Shown here: positions 8,714 to 17,808 of the stretch, one piece after another
Layout: every line of letters begins with the position of its first letter
Numbering within the stretch: the stretch's first letter is position 1
Source of the DNA: Paenibacillus_L residui
Lineage (GTDB): Bacteria; Bacillota; Bacilli; Paenibacillales; NBRC-103111
NCBI RefSeq assembly: GCF_042677205.1
Contig: NZ_JBHTIU010000013.1
Span: 1-64,000 of the forward strand
Direction of reading: 5' to 3'
DNA: 64,000 bases
Notes under the pieces: generated by a model
What the model saw: only the letters and a program-made list of their open reading frames with translations
The model's database searches: none
Told to the model about the DNA's origin: nothing
Made by a program: the position numbers and the translations under genes

Positions 8714-8730
8714 ATTGGTAACGCTTTCAA
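8714..8730 (+). promoter_or_regulatory. Probable catabolite-responsive (cre) site upstream of the heparinase-like gene
   Basis: The core TGGTAACGCTTTCA (8716-8729) matches the Bacillus cre consensus with a single mismatch and is nearly palindromic around CG. It lies about 80 bp before the start of the large secreted protein, where CcpA repression of a glycan-degrading gene would be expected. Binding is inferred. Confidence 0.5.
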
Positions 8731-8809
8731 ATTCTGAGGAAAAGATTATGGGGAAGGAGGGCAATGATAGATTGTCGGTCCAAAATCTATAAACAGGAGG
8801 CGATGATGT

Positions 8810-11800
8810 ATGAGTTCGTATTTCTACAAACAATTACGTGCAAAGCTGTCTGTTATTATGGCCATTATGCTCACGGTCACGATGTTTCCCGTCCCATTCG
8901 CCGGTTCCTTGCTCGTCCATGCCGAGGCGGCGGAACCGCCGGCTGAATACACGTACATGTTTATCGATGCCTACTCGGGAGACTCCAATCTCAGGGTGCT
9001 CGGGGATATTAACGAGAAGCCGATCACCCGCAAAGTAGATCTGTACGGCACCTCGATCGCGGCGGATGCCGTCGGCCAGTCTCGCTCCTTCGAGTTTGAT
9101 GTACCGCGGACAGGCTATTACTTGCTGGAATTTCAAGGCTATCTCTATAAAGCCGCCGGAAATGGCGACCTCTTCATCGACGAAGAGAGGATAGGCCGGT
9201 ATGATTTCTATGATCCGGGAAGCATGTTCGGACCGACCGTTCCTTTGAAAACCGTTTATCTGACCGAAGGGACGCACACCATCACCTTCCAGGTGGCGGG
9301 ACGCAATCCGATGGCGGATAAAGGCTCTAATTATTCCTTGTATCCATATAAATTTTCACTGATTGAACAGGAAGGGCTTCCTTCTCTGCAATTAAGTGTG
9401 TCTGCGGCAAAGCAGATATTATTAATGAATGAAACGACGAGCGTGCAGGCATCGGTATATAAATCGGACGGTACGCCGGTTAATCAGACAACGTTCTCTT
9501 ATGCGAGCGAGAATGATCACATTGCCAGTATTGATGAAAGCGGTTTAATTACCGGATTGGCTGAAGGCTCATCCGTCATTCACGTTCAGGCGGAGGCTGA
9601 CGGGCTTAAGGCTGTCCAATCATTGAATATTCAAGTGGTGAATGCGCTATTGGAAAGCGTGGAGTTAGGAATGGACGGGGGGCCGCTTCCCTTAATGGGG
9701 ACGAGGCAGCTCCATGTCAGCGGCATGTTAAGCAATGGCGCCGACGCGGATTTGTCAGGAGCGGAGATGGTCTTTCACAGCTCGGACCCGCAGACGGTTC
9801 GGGTCGATGAGACCGGTCAGGTCACCGGATTAAAGAAAGGAACGGCGGTCATTCAGGTGCAGGTTACATTGGCGGGCAGAACCGTAAGCGCCGAATTGCC
9901 GATCGAGGTGACGGACAGCCGGCTTGCCGGGGTGCAGCTCAAGCTGGATAAGGATGACGTGGTGCAATCCCAGTATGTAAAGGCTTCGGTGGAAGGGGTA
10001 TTGGATAACGGGGAGAAGGCTGATCTGTCCCAAGCCGAGATTGTATTCACAAGCAGCAATGATCAGGTTTTGCTGAAGAAGACGGAGGGCGGATTTTTCA
10101 AGGCAGTCGGTGTAGGGGCGGCAGCGATCACTGTCGATGTCACTTTTGCCGGAGTTACTCAATCTGACGGGGTAACCGTGGAGGTAGGAGAATTGACAAG
10201 CTCCAAAACGAGAAGCACCTTCTATACCGAAGAGAAAGTGGCCAATGCGAGGAACAATGTGCAGCAATACGAATGGGCCAAGGGCCACCGGTCGGGAGCG
10301 GTGAGCGCGGCGGCCAAATATGTGGAGGCCGGATGGGACTTTCTATGGAAATCCGTTCCCCCTCAAACATTGCCGCGAAGTTATGCGGTCAATCAGCCGC
10401 TAGGCAGCCCGGTGTCGGGCAAGGAAATCGATAAATGGGGGAATTATCCGTATAAGGCGGATCCGTTCAACGAACCCTGGAAGCTGATCGATCCGAGCGC
10501 GGTAGACGAGAACGGTAAGAACTACCGGTATCCGACGAACGATTTCAAGTCCTATTATGAGAGCGGACTGGATGAACAAGGGATCTTCCGCCGGGAGCTG
10601 GCCGACCCTCAATATTTGGTCAATGAGCTTTATCCGGAGAAGGGGGAAACCTGGGGTGTCGACGACGGCTACGGCTGGGTGGATGAGAACGGCAATTACT
10701 ACACCTTTATATCGTACTATACGCATTGGCATTTGTGGTATAGCAACGGAGTTGTAGTGGATGCGATCAAAGCGCTGCGGGATGCATATATCTTCACCGG
10801 GGAAAAGCAGTATGCCCAAGCGGGGATCGTGCTGCTCGACCGGATCGCGGACGTCTACCCCAGTCTTGATTTGCGGGTGTTCGACCGGTCGATCTATTGG
10901 CATTCCGACGGAGGAAGGGCCGGCGGCAAGGCGGTCGGTTCCATATGGGAAACGGGACTGGTGAAGGAATTTATCAAGGCCTATGACGCTTTCTTCCCGG
11001 CGATGGACGATCCCGAGGTGATGGACGAGGTTCTCGTATTTTTACAGCAGAAGGGCGAGCAGTATAAGCTTTCGTTCAAGGATTCGGCCACGGGAATCCG
11101 CAAAAATATCGAGGACGGAATTTTGAAGGAAGTGTATCCGAACGTTAAAAACGCCAATATTTTTGGCAACAACGGCTTCCATCAAAGCGCTTTGGCTTTA
11201 GCGGCGGTGGTGTATGATACATTGCCGGAGACGAAGGAATGGCTGGACTTCAATTTCCAGAGCGGCGGTCTGTTATCGAACCCTTACCGGGTAACAGGAG
11301 GCAATATTCTGGCCGGACTCGTCAATACGGTAGACCGGGACGGTCACGGTAACGAAGGGTCCCCCGGTTATAATCGTCTGTGGATATCCTCCTTTTTGGA
11401 GGTCGCCAACATTCTGGAGGGATATGACAAATATCCGGAAGCGGACTTGTACCAGAATGTGAAATTCCGGAAAATGTTCTCGGCCATGTACCCCTTGACG
11501 ATGCTGGAGAGGTATACTCCTTCGATCGGGGATACGGCGGCCGCGGGAAATCCCGTGCATGTTCTGGATCTGGCACAGATGATCCGGGCCTACGAAGTGT
11601 ATAGGGAGCCCATCTTTGCCCAACTGGCCTATTTCTTGAATAACTACAGAGCTTCCGGCATTCATGGCGATGTGTTCACCGAAAATCCGGAGCAGATCGG
11701 CAAGGATATCGAAGCGGTGATTGCCGAGATCGGACCGCTTGATTTGGAAAGCACCAACCTGTCCGGCTTCGGGTACGCAGGCTTGCGTGACGGCTTCAAG

Positions 11801-13948
11801 ACCGTGCCTCAGTACGGAGAGAGCCTGTTCTTCATGGATATGGAAGTAATCGAAAGCACAATAGGCTATCGATTCTTCGATTCGAACTCGACGGTTCAGT
11901 TGGAAGCCAATGAGCCCGGACATTCGATCACCTTCGCTTTCCCGGTGACGGCGGCCGGCGAATACGATGTGCTGCTGCGTCCGTGGCGCGCTCCTTCCTA
12001 CGCCAGATATAACGTATACATCGATGATCAATTCGTCAAGGAAGTCGATTTCTTCGGCTCCTCGAAGGAATTGGAGCTGTTGGGCACGTTGACTCTGGAA
12101 GAAGGGAAGCACCAAATTTCGTTCCGCTACAGCGGAATAACGGACGGCGCCAGCAATTACAAAATGGGAGTGACCGAGCTCAGGCTGCAGGAACCGCAGG
12201 ACGACGACCAGCCGGAACCGGTGGACACGCAGCGCGGAATGTGGATGTATTACGGGGTTTCGTCCGGACACGGGCACCGGGATACTCTTAATCTGGGCAT
12301 TCACGCATTCGGCCTCGACCTGGCGCCCGATCTCGGTTATCCGAAATTTGCCGATGCGGTGGATATGCATCGGGCGCAGTGGATGAACAATACGATCAGC
12401 CACAATACGGTGGTCGTTAATAAGAGAAAGATGGCTACACAGGTCGTATCGCTGCCGAAGCATGTGGATCTGAACGGCGGCAGGGTGCAGTTGATCGACG
12501 TGGAGGCACCCAAGGTATATCCGCAGACATCGCAATTCCGGCGGACCTCCGCCATGATTCGGGTGGATGGCGACAATTCGTATATCGTCGATTTCTTTAA
12601 AGTTCAAGGCGGCAGCGATCATCATTTCAGCTTCCACAGCATGGAAGGGGAGGTGACGACGGAAGGACTCGATCTCATACCTCAGGCGGATGAGAGCGGT
12701 CAATATGTCGGCACTTACGCCGGACCGGATGTGCCGTTCGGCCAACGGGTAGACGATGTGGACGGACCGGGGTATATGGGCAGCGGCTTCCACTGGCTGA
12801 AGGATGTGGACCGGGCTCAGAATCCGACCGCGCCGTTCAGTGTGGATTGGAATGTGAAAGACACGTGGAATATATACGGCGGCGGGGCCGGAGCGAATAC
12901 GGACGTTCACCTGCGGCTGACCATGCTGACTCCGCTGGATGATGCGGCGCTGGCCGACGGGTTGCCGCCGGACAACAAGCCGGGGAATCCGAAGGAAATC
13001 CGCTATTTCATAGGCCACCGCAGCGGCACTAATCTGGACAGCTTGTTCACTTCCGTTATCGAGCCCTACAAGGGCAGCCGGTTTGTTCAATCGATAGAGA
13101 AGGCAGAGGTGCGACAAGGAGAGAATGAAGCGGATGGCAGTAAGGTGCAGGCGGTCAAAGTCGTTCTGGAGAATGGGCGGACCGACTACATCGTCTATTC
13201 ATTGGATTCCTCGCAGGAATACATTATCGACGATCAATTCCGGTTTCAGGGATTCTTTGGCCTGTACTCGGTCATGGACGGCAAGCAGGAGTATGCGTAT
13301 GTGCATGACGGCACAGCCATCCGTCCGCTGGATTCCGAGGCGGAGCCCGTCCGGGCCAGGCTGACCGGTACCGTCACCGACTTCACCCGCGAGCTTTCGG
13401 TCAGCAATGAGCTCCTGGTAACGATGGATTTAGAGGGGATGCAGCCGGAGGACCTGATCGGCAAGTGGCTGTTTGTCGAGAATGACCAGGTTCGCAACGC
13501 CGCTTATCAGATCAGGGGCATCGAAGGGCTGGGCGGCAATCAGTACAGCCTCAAGCTCGGCGATATTACATTGATTCGCTCCTTTGCAAATGTCAATGAC
13601 TTCAGCAAAGGCTATATATACGATATCGCTCCCGGCGCTGCGTTCGTTATTCCGCTGTCCCATGAGCAAGGTGCTGTACCGGAACCGGTAACTTTGGAAG
13701 CGGTAGCCTGGCAACTGGAGGAATATATTTCTTCCGGCGATATCCTTAAGCCGCTTACCGTTCAACTCCGCAACAGCCTGAAGCAGGCGGCGCATCATTT
13801 AGGCAAGCAGCATCTGCCGCAGGCGAGCAAGAGCCTGGAGGATTTCCTCAAGCATATGAATAACCCGGCTCATCGGGACAAAATATCCGAAGCCGCAATG
13901 GCTAAGCTTGGTGCGGACGTGCAAACGTTGATCGCGGGCCTGGAATAG
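8810..13948 (+). CDS. Secreted heparinase II/III-like polysaccharide lyase with Big2 domains
   Basis: This 1712-residue protein probably cleaves an acidic polysaccharide outside the cell. A signal peptide covers about residues 1-42. A beta-sandwich carbohydrate-binding-like region follows (45-190), then three bacterial Ig-like Big2 repeats (about 195-460), an alpha/alpha toroid (470-950), a second beta-sandwich module (about 1020-1130), and the heparinase II/III C-terminal sandwich (about 1150-1500). Candidate catalytic positions are His846 and Glu849 with Tyr854 in GHGNEGSPGYN, and His1198 in SHNTVVVN. The last 80 residues are helical. There are no SLH or LPXTG anchors. ATG 8810 has AGGAGG 9 nt upstream. 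Placing one binding-like module between toroid and sandwich is unusual. The exact substrate and PL family are not assignable by eye. Confidence 0.8.
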   Translation: MSSYFYKQLRAKLSVIMAIMLTVTMFPVPFAGSLLVHAEAAEPPAEYTYMFIDAYSGDSNLRVLGDINEKPITRKVDLYGTSIAADAVGQSRSFEFDVPRTGYYLLEFQGYLYKAAGNGDLFIDEERIGRYDFYDPGSMFGPTVPLKTVYLTEGTHTITFQVAGRNPMADKGSNYSLYPYKFSLIEQEGLPSLQLSVSAAKQILLMNETTSVQASVYKSDGTPVNQTTFSYASENDHIASIDESGLITGLAEGSSVIHVQAEADGLKAVQSLNIQVVNALLESVELGMDGGPLPLMGTRQLHVSGMLSNGADADLSGAEMVFHSSDPQTVRVDETGQVTGLKKGTAVIQVQVTLAGRTVSAELPIEVTDSRLAGVQLKLDKDDVVQSQYVKASVEGVLDNGEKADLSQAEIVFTSSNDQVLLKKTEGGFFKAVGVGAAAITVDVTFAGVTQSDGVTVEVGELTSSKTRSTFYTEEKVANARNNVQQYEWAKGHRSGAVSAAAKYVEAGWDFLWKSVPPQTLPRSYAVNQPLGSPVSGKEIDKWGNYPYKADPFNEPWKLIDPSAVDENGKNYRYPTNDFKSYYESGLDEQGIFRRELADPQYLVNELYPEKGETWGVDDGYGWVDENGNYYTFISYYTHWHLWYSNGVVVDAIKALRDAYIFTGEKQYAQAGIVLLDRIADVYPSLDLRVFDRSIYWHSDGGRAGGKAVGSIWETGLVKEFIKAYDAFFPAMDDPEVMDEVLVFLQQKGEQYKLSFKDSATGIRKNIEDGILKEVYPNVKNANIFGNNGFHQSALALAAVVYDTLPETKEWLDFNFQSGGLLSNPYRVTGGNILAGLVNTVDRDGHGNEGSPGYNRLWISSFLEVANILEGYDKYPEADLYQNVKFRKMFSAMYPLTMLERYTPSIGDTAAAGNPVHVLDLAQMIRAYEVYREPIFAQLAYFLNNYRASGIHGDVFTENPEQIGKDIEAVIAEIGPLDLESTNLSGFGYAGLRDGFKTVPQYGESLFFMDMEVIESTIGYRFFDSNSTVQLEANEPGHSITFAFPVTAAGEYDVLLRPWRAPSYARYNVYIDDQFVKEVDFFGSSKELELLGTLTLEEGKHQISFRYSGITDGASNYKMGVTELRLQEPQDDDQPEPVDTQRGMWMYYGVSSGHGHRDTLNLGIHAFGLDLAPDLGYPKFADAVDMHRAQWMNNTISHNTVVVNKRKMATQVVSLPKHVDLNGGRVQLIDVEAPKVYPQTSQFRRTSAMIRVDGDNSYIVDFFKVQGGSDHHFSFHSMEGEVTTEGLDLIPQADESGQYVGTYAGPDVPFGQRVDDVDGPGYMGSGFHWLKDVDRAQNPTAPFSVDWNVKDTWNIYGGGAGANTDVHLRLTMLTPLDDAALADGLPPDNKPGNPKEIRYFIGHRSGTNLDSLFTSVIEPYKGSRFVQSIEKAEVRQGENEADGSKVQAVKVVLENGRTDYIVYSLDSSQEYIIDDQFRFQGFFGLYSVMDGKQEYAYVHDGTAIRPLDSEAEPVRARLTGTVTDFTRELSVSNELLVTMDLEGMQPEDLIGKWLFVENDQVRNAAYQIRGIEGLGGNQYSLKLGDITLIRSFANVNDFSKGYIYDIAPGAAFVIPLSHEQGAVPEPVTLEAVAWQLEEYISSGDILKPLTVQLRNSLKQAAHHLGKQHLPQASKSLEDFLKHMNNPAHRDKISEAAMAKLGADVQTLIAGLE

Positions 13949-14079
13949 CGCGGGGCGGCTTAACGCTGAGAGCAGCGGGTCTGGGCGGAATCGCCCGCGC
14001 CTCTCCCGGTGAGCATCGCGGAGCTGCCTGGCGGATCATCAGATCCAGCCGCAAACGGCAAAGTGATAAAAAGTAAACA

Positions 14080-14119
14080 ATACCCCGTCAGGTCATGAAC
14101 CTTGGCGGGGTATTTTTTT
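14080..14119 (+). terminator. Terminator after the heparinase-like gene
   Basis: ATACCCCG (14080-14087) pairs with CGGGGTAT (14106-14113), and the stem runs into seven T residues. Confidence 0.9.
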
Positions 14120-14317
14120 GCAGATTAAGCGTACAAGCTTATTCGGTTCTAATTTAAAACCGGACGTTTTTAGCTGCTAGTGCCTTTTTAATCGGGGGGC
14201 TGTGCTAAATAATCCGGTTTTCGATTTTTCTGCACCGCTCAGCACCGGAGATTCTTGTCTTATGTGAACTCTGTTGGGACAGCCTCGTTGCGTCCGCCGG
14301 ATTGGGGAAAAGACAAG

Positions 14318-14545
14318 CAAAACTACAGGTCTTTTTCGGAAAAAGGGTAGCGTCAGTGCCTTATTCTAAAACGAGATAATGCAGGTCCTTGGAGCGGTTT
14401 TGTGCGGAATGGCCCCATTTAGAGAAAAAGACCTGCACATTTGAGCGTCTTTCGCCTTCTTTTTGGAAAAAGGCAAGATTTTAATGCATTTTTGCTCGTC
14501 TTTGCGGCGTGTTTTTACCGACCCGGGTGCGACGTGCGGCTTTCC
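14318..14545. repeat. Interspersed repeat family B, copy 1
   Basis: This element of about 230 bp fills most of the 690-bp gap before the ABC operon. It contains CTACAGGTCTTTTTCGGAAA, TGCCTTATTCTAAA, AAAGACCTGCACATTTGAGC, TTTTGCTCGTCTTTG and GACGTGCGGCTTTC. The same blocks occur in the same order at 30184-30505. The AGGTCTTT and AAAGACCT blocks are complementary and can form hairpins. A minus-strand frame of about 60 codons is shared by both copies, but the differences between copies mostly change residues, so I do not call it a gene. Confidence 0.8.
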
Positions 14546-14659
14546 CTTGCTCATCAGCAGTCGGATTTTTCCACCTTTTTATCCCGATTTGTACGTGTAT
14601 TTGCTTTTCTGTTCTTTGTACACTAGGAATCGATGCTTCGTCGAAAGGAAGGTGAAAAC

Positions 14660-15544
14660 ATGCGGTACGGCAGAAAAGGGAAAACGCTCGTCAACCATCT
14701 GGTGTTTGTCGGACCGGCTTTTATATTCTTTGCTCTCATCGTCGCCATTCCGTTTGTGATGGGGATGATCTATTCGTTTACTTCCTGGAACGGAGTCAGT
14801 GGAGAAGTGCAGTGGGTCGGCTTCGAAAATTTCAAAAAGATATTTACGAGCGATAAGCAATTTTTTGCTTCATTCTGGTTTACGATCCGTTTTACGGTTG
14901 CGGCTGTCCTGCTATCTAATGTGATCGGTTTCATTCTTGCGTTGCTGTTAACGGGGCCGATCAAAACGAGAAATATGCTGCGGACCGCCTTCTTTTTGCC
15001 CAATGTCATTGGCGGATTGATTCTCGGGTTTGTCTGGCAGTTTATATTCGTGAAAGGTTTTCCTTCGATTGGGGAGGCCACCGGAATCGGATTTTTCAAG
15101 CTCCCTTGGCTGGGGGATGCATCAACGGCGTTCTGGGGTCTGGTCATTGTGTTCGTTTGGCAGATCGGGGGATACCTGATGGTTATCTATGTGGCGGCTC
15201 TGCAAAATATCGACGATTCCCTGCTGGAGGCGGCGCGAATAGACGGTGCCAATCGAATGCAGATTTTGTTCAGAATGATTCTCCCGCTCGTTGTTCCGGC
15301 TTTTACGGTTTGTTTGTTCCTGACCTTGTCTTGGGCGTTCAAAGTGTTCGATTTGAATCTGGCTCTGACTAACGGCGGGCCGTATGGATCTACGGAATCG
15401 GTAGCCATTAACATTTATCAGGAAGCTTTCCAATATAACCGCTATGGACTAGGCACGGCCAAAGCCTTCCTGTTCTTCCTGATCATCGCGCTGGTGACGA
15501 CCGCTCAAGTTTACTTTACCAAGAAGAGGGAGGTCGAATATTGA
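14660..15544 (+). CDS. Sugar ABC transporter permease, MalF/UgpA type
   Basis: First of two membrane subunits of a carbohydrate importer (CUT1 family). The 294-residue protein has six hydrophobic segments and the EAA loop LLEAARIDGANRMQILFRM, with a proline shortly after, which contacts the ATPase. I chose ATG 14660 because GGAAGG lies 7 nt upstream; an in-frame ATG at 14633 has no such site. Its stop overlaps the next start (TGATG), so the two permeases are translationally coupled. No ATPase is encoded here; CUT1 systems of Bacillota commonly share an MsmX-type ATPase encoded elsewhere. The downstream sensor/regulator pair probably controls it. Confidence 0.92.
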   Translation: MRYGRKGKTLVNHLVFVGPAFIFFALIVAIPFVMGMIYSFTSWNGVSGEVQWVGFENFKKIFTSDKQFFASFWFTIRFTVAAVLLSNVIGFILALLLTGPIKTRNMLRTAFFLPNVIGGLILGFVWQFIFVKGFPSIGEATGIGFFKLPWLGDASTAFWGLVIVFVWQIGGYLMVIYVAALQNIDDSLLEAARIDGANRMQILFRMILPLVVPAFTVCLFLTLSWAFKVFDLNLALTNGGPYGSTESVAINIYQEAFQYNRYGLGTAKAFLFFLIIALVTTAQVYFTKKREVEY

Positions 15545-16374
15545 TGGAAACCCGGTATCGGCCGCGAACGTTCGTTGCCGAAGCACTGTTGATTGTGATC
15601 GCCATCATTTATCTTGTTCCCTTCTATTTTGTGCTGCTGAACTCCTTCAAAACATTAGGAGAAATTATGGTGGATACGGCAGCTTGGCCGCAAGCTTTTA
15701 CACTCAAAAACTTCTCGGCATCGTGGGAGGCGATAGATTTTCCGAAGGTGCTGCTCAATTCCGTTCTCGTCACTTCACTAAGTGTCACGGGAATGGTGAT
15801 TATCGGGGCAATGGCGGCCTGGAGGCTGGTGCGCTTTCCCGGGAAGGTCAGCACGGTCCTGTTCATTATGTTTATATCGGCGATGGTTATCCCGTTCCAG
15901 TCCATTATGATTCCACTGGTCCAACTGACCAAAAATATCGGGTTGATCAACAGCAGTCCCGGCCTGATCGTCATCTATTTCGGCTTCGGAGTTTCGTTTA
16001 CGATCTTCCTGTTCCATGGCTTTGTCAAAAGCGTGCCGTTAGAAGTCGAAGAGGCGGCGATCGTGGACGGCTGCGGCGATCAGCGGTTATTCTGGTCCAT
16101 CGTCCTCCCGCTGCTTAAACCGATGATCGTGACCGCTTTGATCTTGAACAGCCTTTGGATATGGAATGACTTCCTGCTGCCTTTGCTGATGCTGCAGGAT
16201 CGGGAATTGCGCACCATTCCGATAGCGCTCTATTCCTTTTTTGCCCAATATTCCAAGAAGTGGGATTTGGCTATGGCAACCTTGACCATGTCGGCAGCGC
16301 CCATCATCCTTTTGTTTCTCAGTTTGCAAAAATATATCATTAAAGGGATCGCTGCGGGTTCAGTCAAGGGATGA
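15544..16374 (+). CDS. Sugar ABC transporter permease, MalG type
   Basis: Second membrane subunit of the same importer, 276 residues, with six hydrophobic segments and the EAA motif VEEAAIVDGCGDQRLFWSI. ATG 15544 overlaps the upstream stop in TGATG, with GGGAGG about 11 nt upstream; a TTG three bases earlier is less likely. The binding-protein gene begins 35 nt after its stop. Typical gene order and length point to an intact transporter. Confidence 0.92.
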   Translation: METRYRPRTFVAEALLIVIAIIYLVPFYFVLLNSFKTLGEIMVDTAAWPQAFTLKNFSASWEAIDFPKVLLNSVLVTSLSVTGMVIIGAMAAWRLVRFPGKVSTVLFIMFISAMVIPFQSIMIPLVQLTKNIGLINSSPGLIVIYFGFGVSFTIFLFHGFVKSVPLEVEEAAIVDGCGDQRLFWSIVLPLLKPMIVTALILNSLWIWNDFLLPLLMLQDRELRTIPIALYSFFAQYSKKWDLAMATLTMSAAPIILLFLSLQKYIIKGIAAGSVKG

Positions 16375-16409
16375 TCATAGATTATAATGATGAGGAGAGG
16401 GGATCGCAG

Positions 16410-17702
16410 GTGAAAAAATATTTGGCAATCGCTGTCGTCCTGGTTCTAATGGGGACCTTGTTCGCCGGATGTGCAGGAGGCGCGAACAATAGCGCGGGGG
16501 ACGGCACCAAGCAAGAGGAAGGACAGAAGGGCTCCGGCAAGAAGAAGGAGCTTACCGTGTTCCACTTTAAAGTCAATATCGACAAGGAATTTCAAGAGCT
16601 GCTTAATGTCTATAATGAGCAGCATCCGGATGTTAATGTAAGGCAGGAGGTTATCGGCGGCAGCACGGACTGGCGCGCCCTGCTCAAAACCCGCTTCGCC
16701 GGGGGAGAGGGTCCAGACATCTTCGTTGTGGAAGGCTTGTCCCAATTGGAAACCTGGAAGAATCAGGTCGTAGACCTGTCCGGGGAGCCATGGGCAGAGA
16801 AAGCGTTCGAGACGGCCAAGGCCGGTGCGATGCTGGACGGGAAGTTGCTGGCTATGCCTTACAATATCGAAGGCTATGGATTGGTTTATAACAAAGATAT
16901 ATTCAAGCAGTTGAACATCGAGCCTCCGAAGACGCTATCCGAGCTGCGTGAGGCCGCAAGAACGCTCAAGGAAGCAGGATACATTCCGTTTGCCACGGGA
17001 TTCGGGGAATGGTGGGTCATCGGAATTCATCTGATGAATGTCGCCTTTGCACATCAGCCGGATCAGGATGCTTTCCTGCAAGGCTTGAATGACGGGTCCG
17101 CCCATTTTGCAGACAATCCGGTCTTCCAGCAGTTTAAGGACTTGTTCGACACGATCATTGAATACGGCGATCCGAATCCGTTGACCAATGATTACAACAC
17201 GCAAGTATCGTTGTTTGCCACCGGCAAGGCCGCGATGATGCAGCAGGGCAACTGGATGGAGCCGCAAGTATTCGAAATCAATCCGGACATGAATATGGGA
17301 CTGCTGCCCATTCCGATTAACGATGATGCGGAAGCGATGGATAAGCTTCATGTCGGAGTTCCGTTCAACTGGGTCATCAACAAGGATTCCAAAAATATTG
17401 ATGAAGCCAAGCAATTCTTGAATTGGCTCGTGACCGATGAAACGGCACAGAGCTATATGACCGAGAAGTTTCTGTTCATCCCTGCTTATAATCATATCGA
17501 AGCCGACAATCTCAAAGGCTTGTCGCAGGATGTTATGAATTACTCCAAAGCCGGTAAGACATTGCCGTGGGTATTCCCCAAATGGCCTGAAGGGGTAGAT
17601 AATCAGTTCAGTTCGGCCATGCAAGGCTATGTAGGCAAGCAAAACAGCTACGAGGAAATGCTGAAGCAAATCCAGTCCTCCTGGGATGAGTTGAAAAAAT
17701 AA
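16410..17702 (+). CDS. Sugar ABC transporter substrate-binding lipoprotein
   Basis: Extracellular solute-binding protein of the MalE-like family (SBP_bac_1) serving the two permeases upstream. The 430-residue product starts at GTG 16410, with GAGAGGGGA upstream; an in-frame ATG at 16371 lies inside the previous gene and would spoil the signal sequence. A lipobox LFAGC places the lipidated Cys at residue 21. The region after it is rich in Gly, Lys and Glu, a flexible tether. The mature part carries the usual motifs DIFVVEGL, GYGLVYNKDIF and FATGKAAMMQQGNWM. It is followed by a strong hairpin that may reduce read-through into the kinase gene. The ligand is unknown but may be products of the secreted lyase. 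Confidence 0.92.
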   Translation: MKKYLAIAVVLVLMGTLFAGCAGGANNSAGDGTKQEEGQKGSGKKKELTVFHFKVNIDKEFQELLNVYNEQHPDVNVRQEVIGGSTDWRALLKTRFAGGEGPDIFVVEGLSQLETWKNQVVDLSGEPWAEKAFETAKAGAMLDGKLLAMPYNIEGYGLVYNKDIFKQLNIEPPKTLSELREAARTLKEAGYIPFATGFGEWWVIGIHLMNVAFAHQPDQDAFLQGLNDGSAHFADNPVFQQFKDLFDTIIEYGDPNPLTNDYNTQVSLFATGKAAMMQQGNWMEPQVFEINPDMNMGLLPIPINDDAEAMDKLHVGVPFNWVINKDSKNIDEAKQFLNWLVTDETAQSYMTEKFLFIPAYNHIEADNLKGLSQDVMNYSKAGKTLPWVFPKWPEGVDNQFSSAMQGYVGKQNSYEEMLKQIQSSWDELKK

Positions 17703-17737
17703 GGAGCCCCTGGGTCTTCATCAGGCTGTATCAAGAG

Positions 17738-17780
17738 AAAACATGCCCATTCCATCTATGGATACATGGCGCATGTTTTC
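17738..17780 (+). terminator. Hairpin between binding-protein and sensor-kinase genes
   Basis: A perfect 10-bp stem joins GAAAACATGC (17738-17747) and GCATGTTTTC (17771-17780). The 3' side is followed by CCTCGTTTTA, a weak T-tract. It likely attenuates transcription from the highly expressed binding-protein gene into the regulatory genes. Confidence 0.6.
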
Positions 17781-17808
17781 CCTCGTTTTACGAAAAGGAT
17801 GATCTGAC

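Noticed and set aside
11273..13117. A 614-codon minus-strand frame opposite the heparinase-like gene
   Set aside because: High GC at third positions keeps the antisense frame open; it is rich in His, Arg and Ile without domain pattern, while the plus strand has clear lyase motifs.
14260..14300. GGGACAGCC-type blocks at about 14270 and 35015 and a GGGGTTGTCTCAT block near 34877, resembling insertion-sequence ends
   Set aside because: No transposase, no paired inverted repeats and no target duplication could be found; too short to support a mobile-element remnant.
14366..14554. Minus-strand frame of 62 codons conserved in the second family B copy (30329-30523)
   Set aside because: Similarity follows the DNA repeat, substitutions mostly change residues, and neither copy has a good start signal. 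Kept as a repeat, not a gene.
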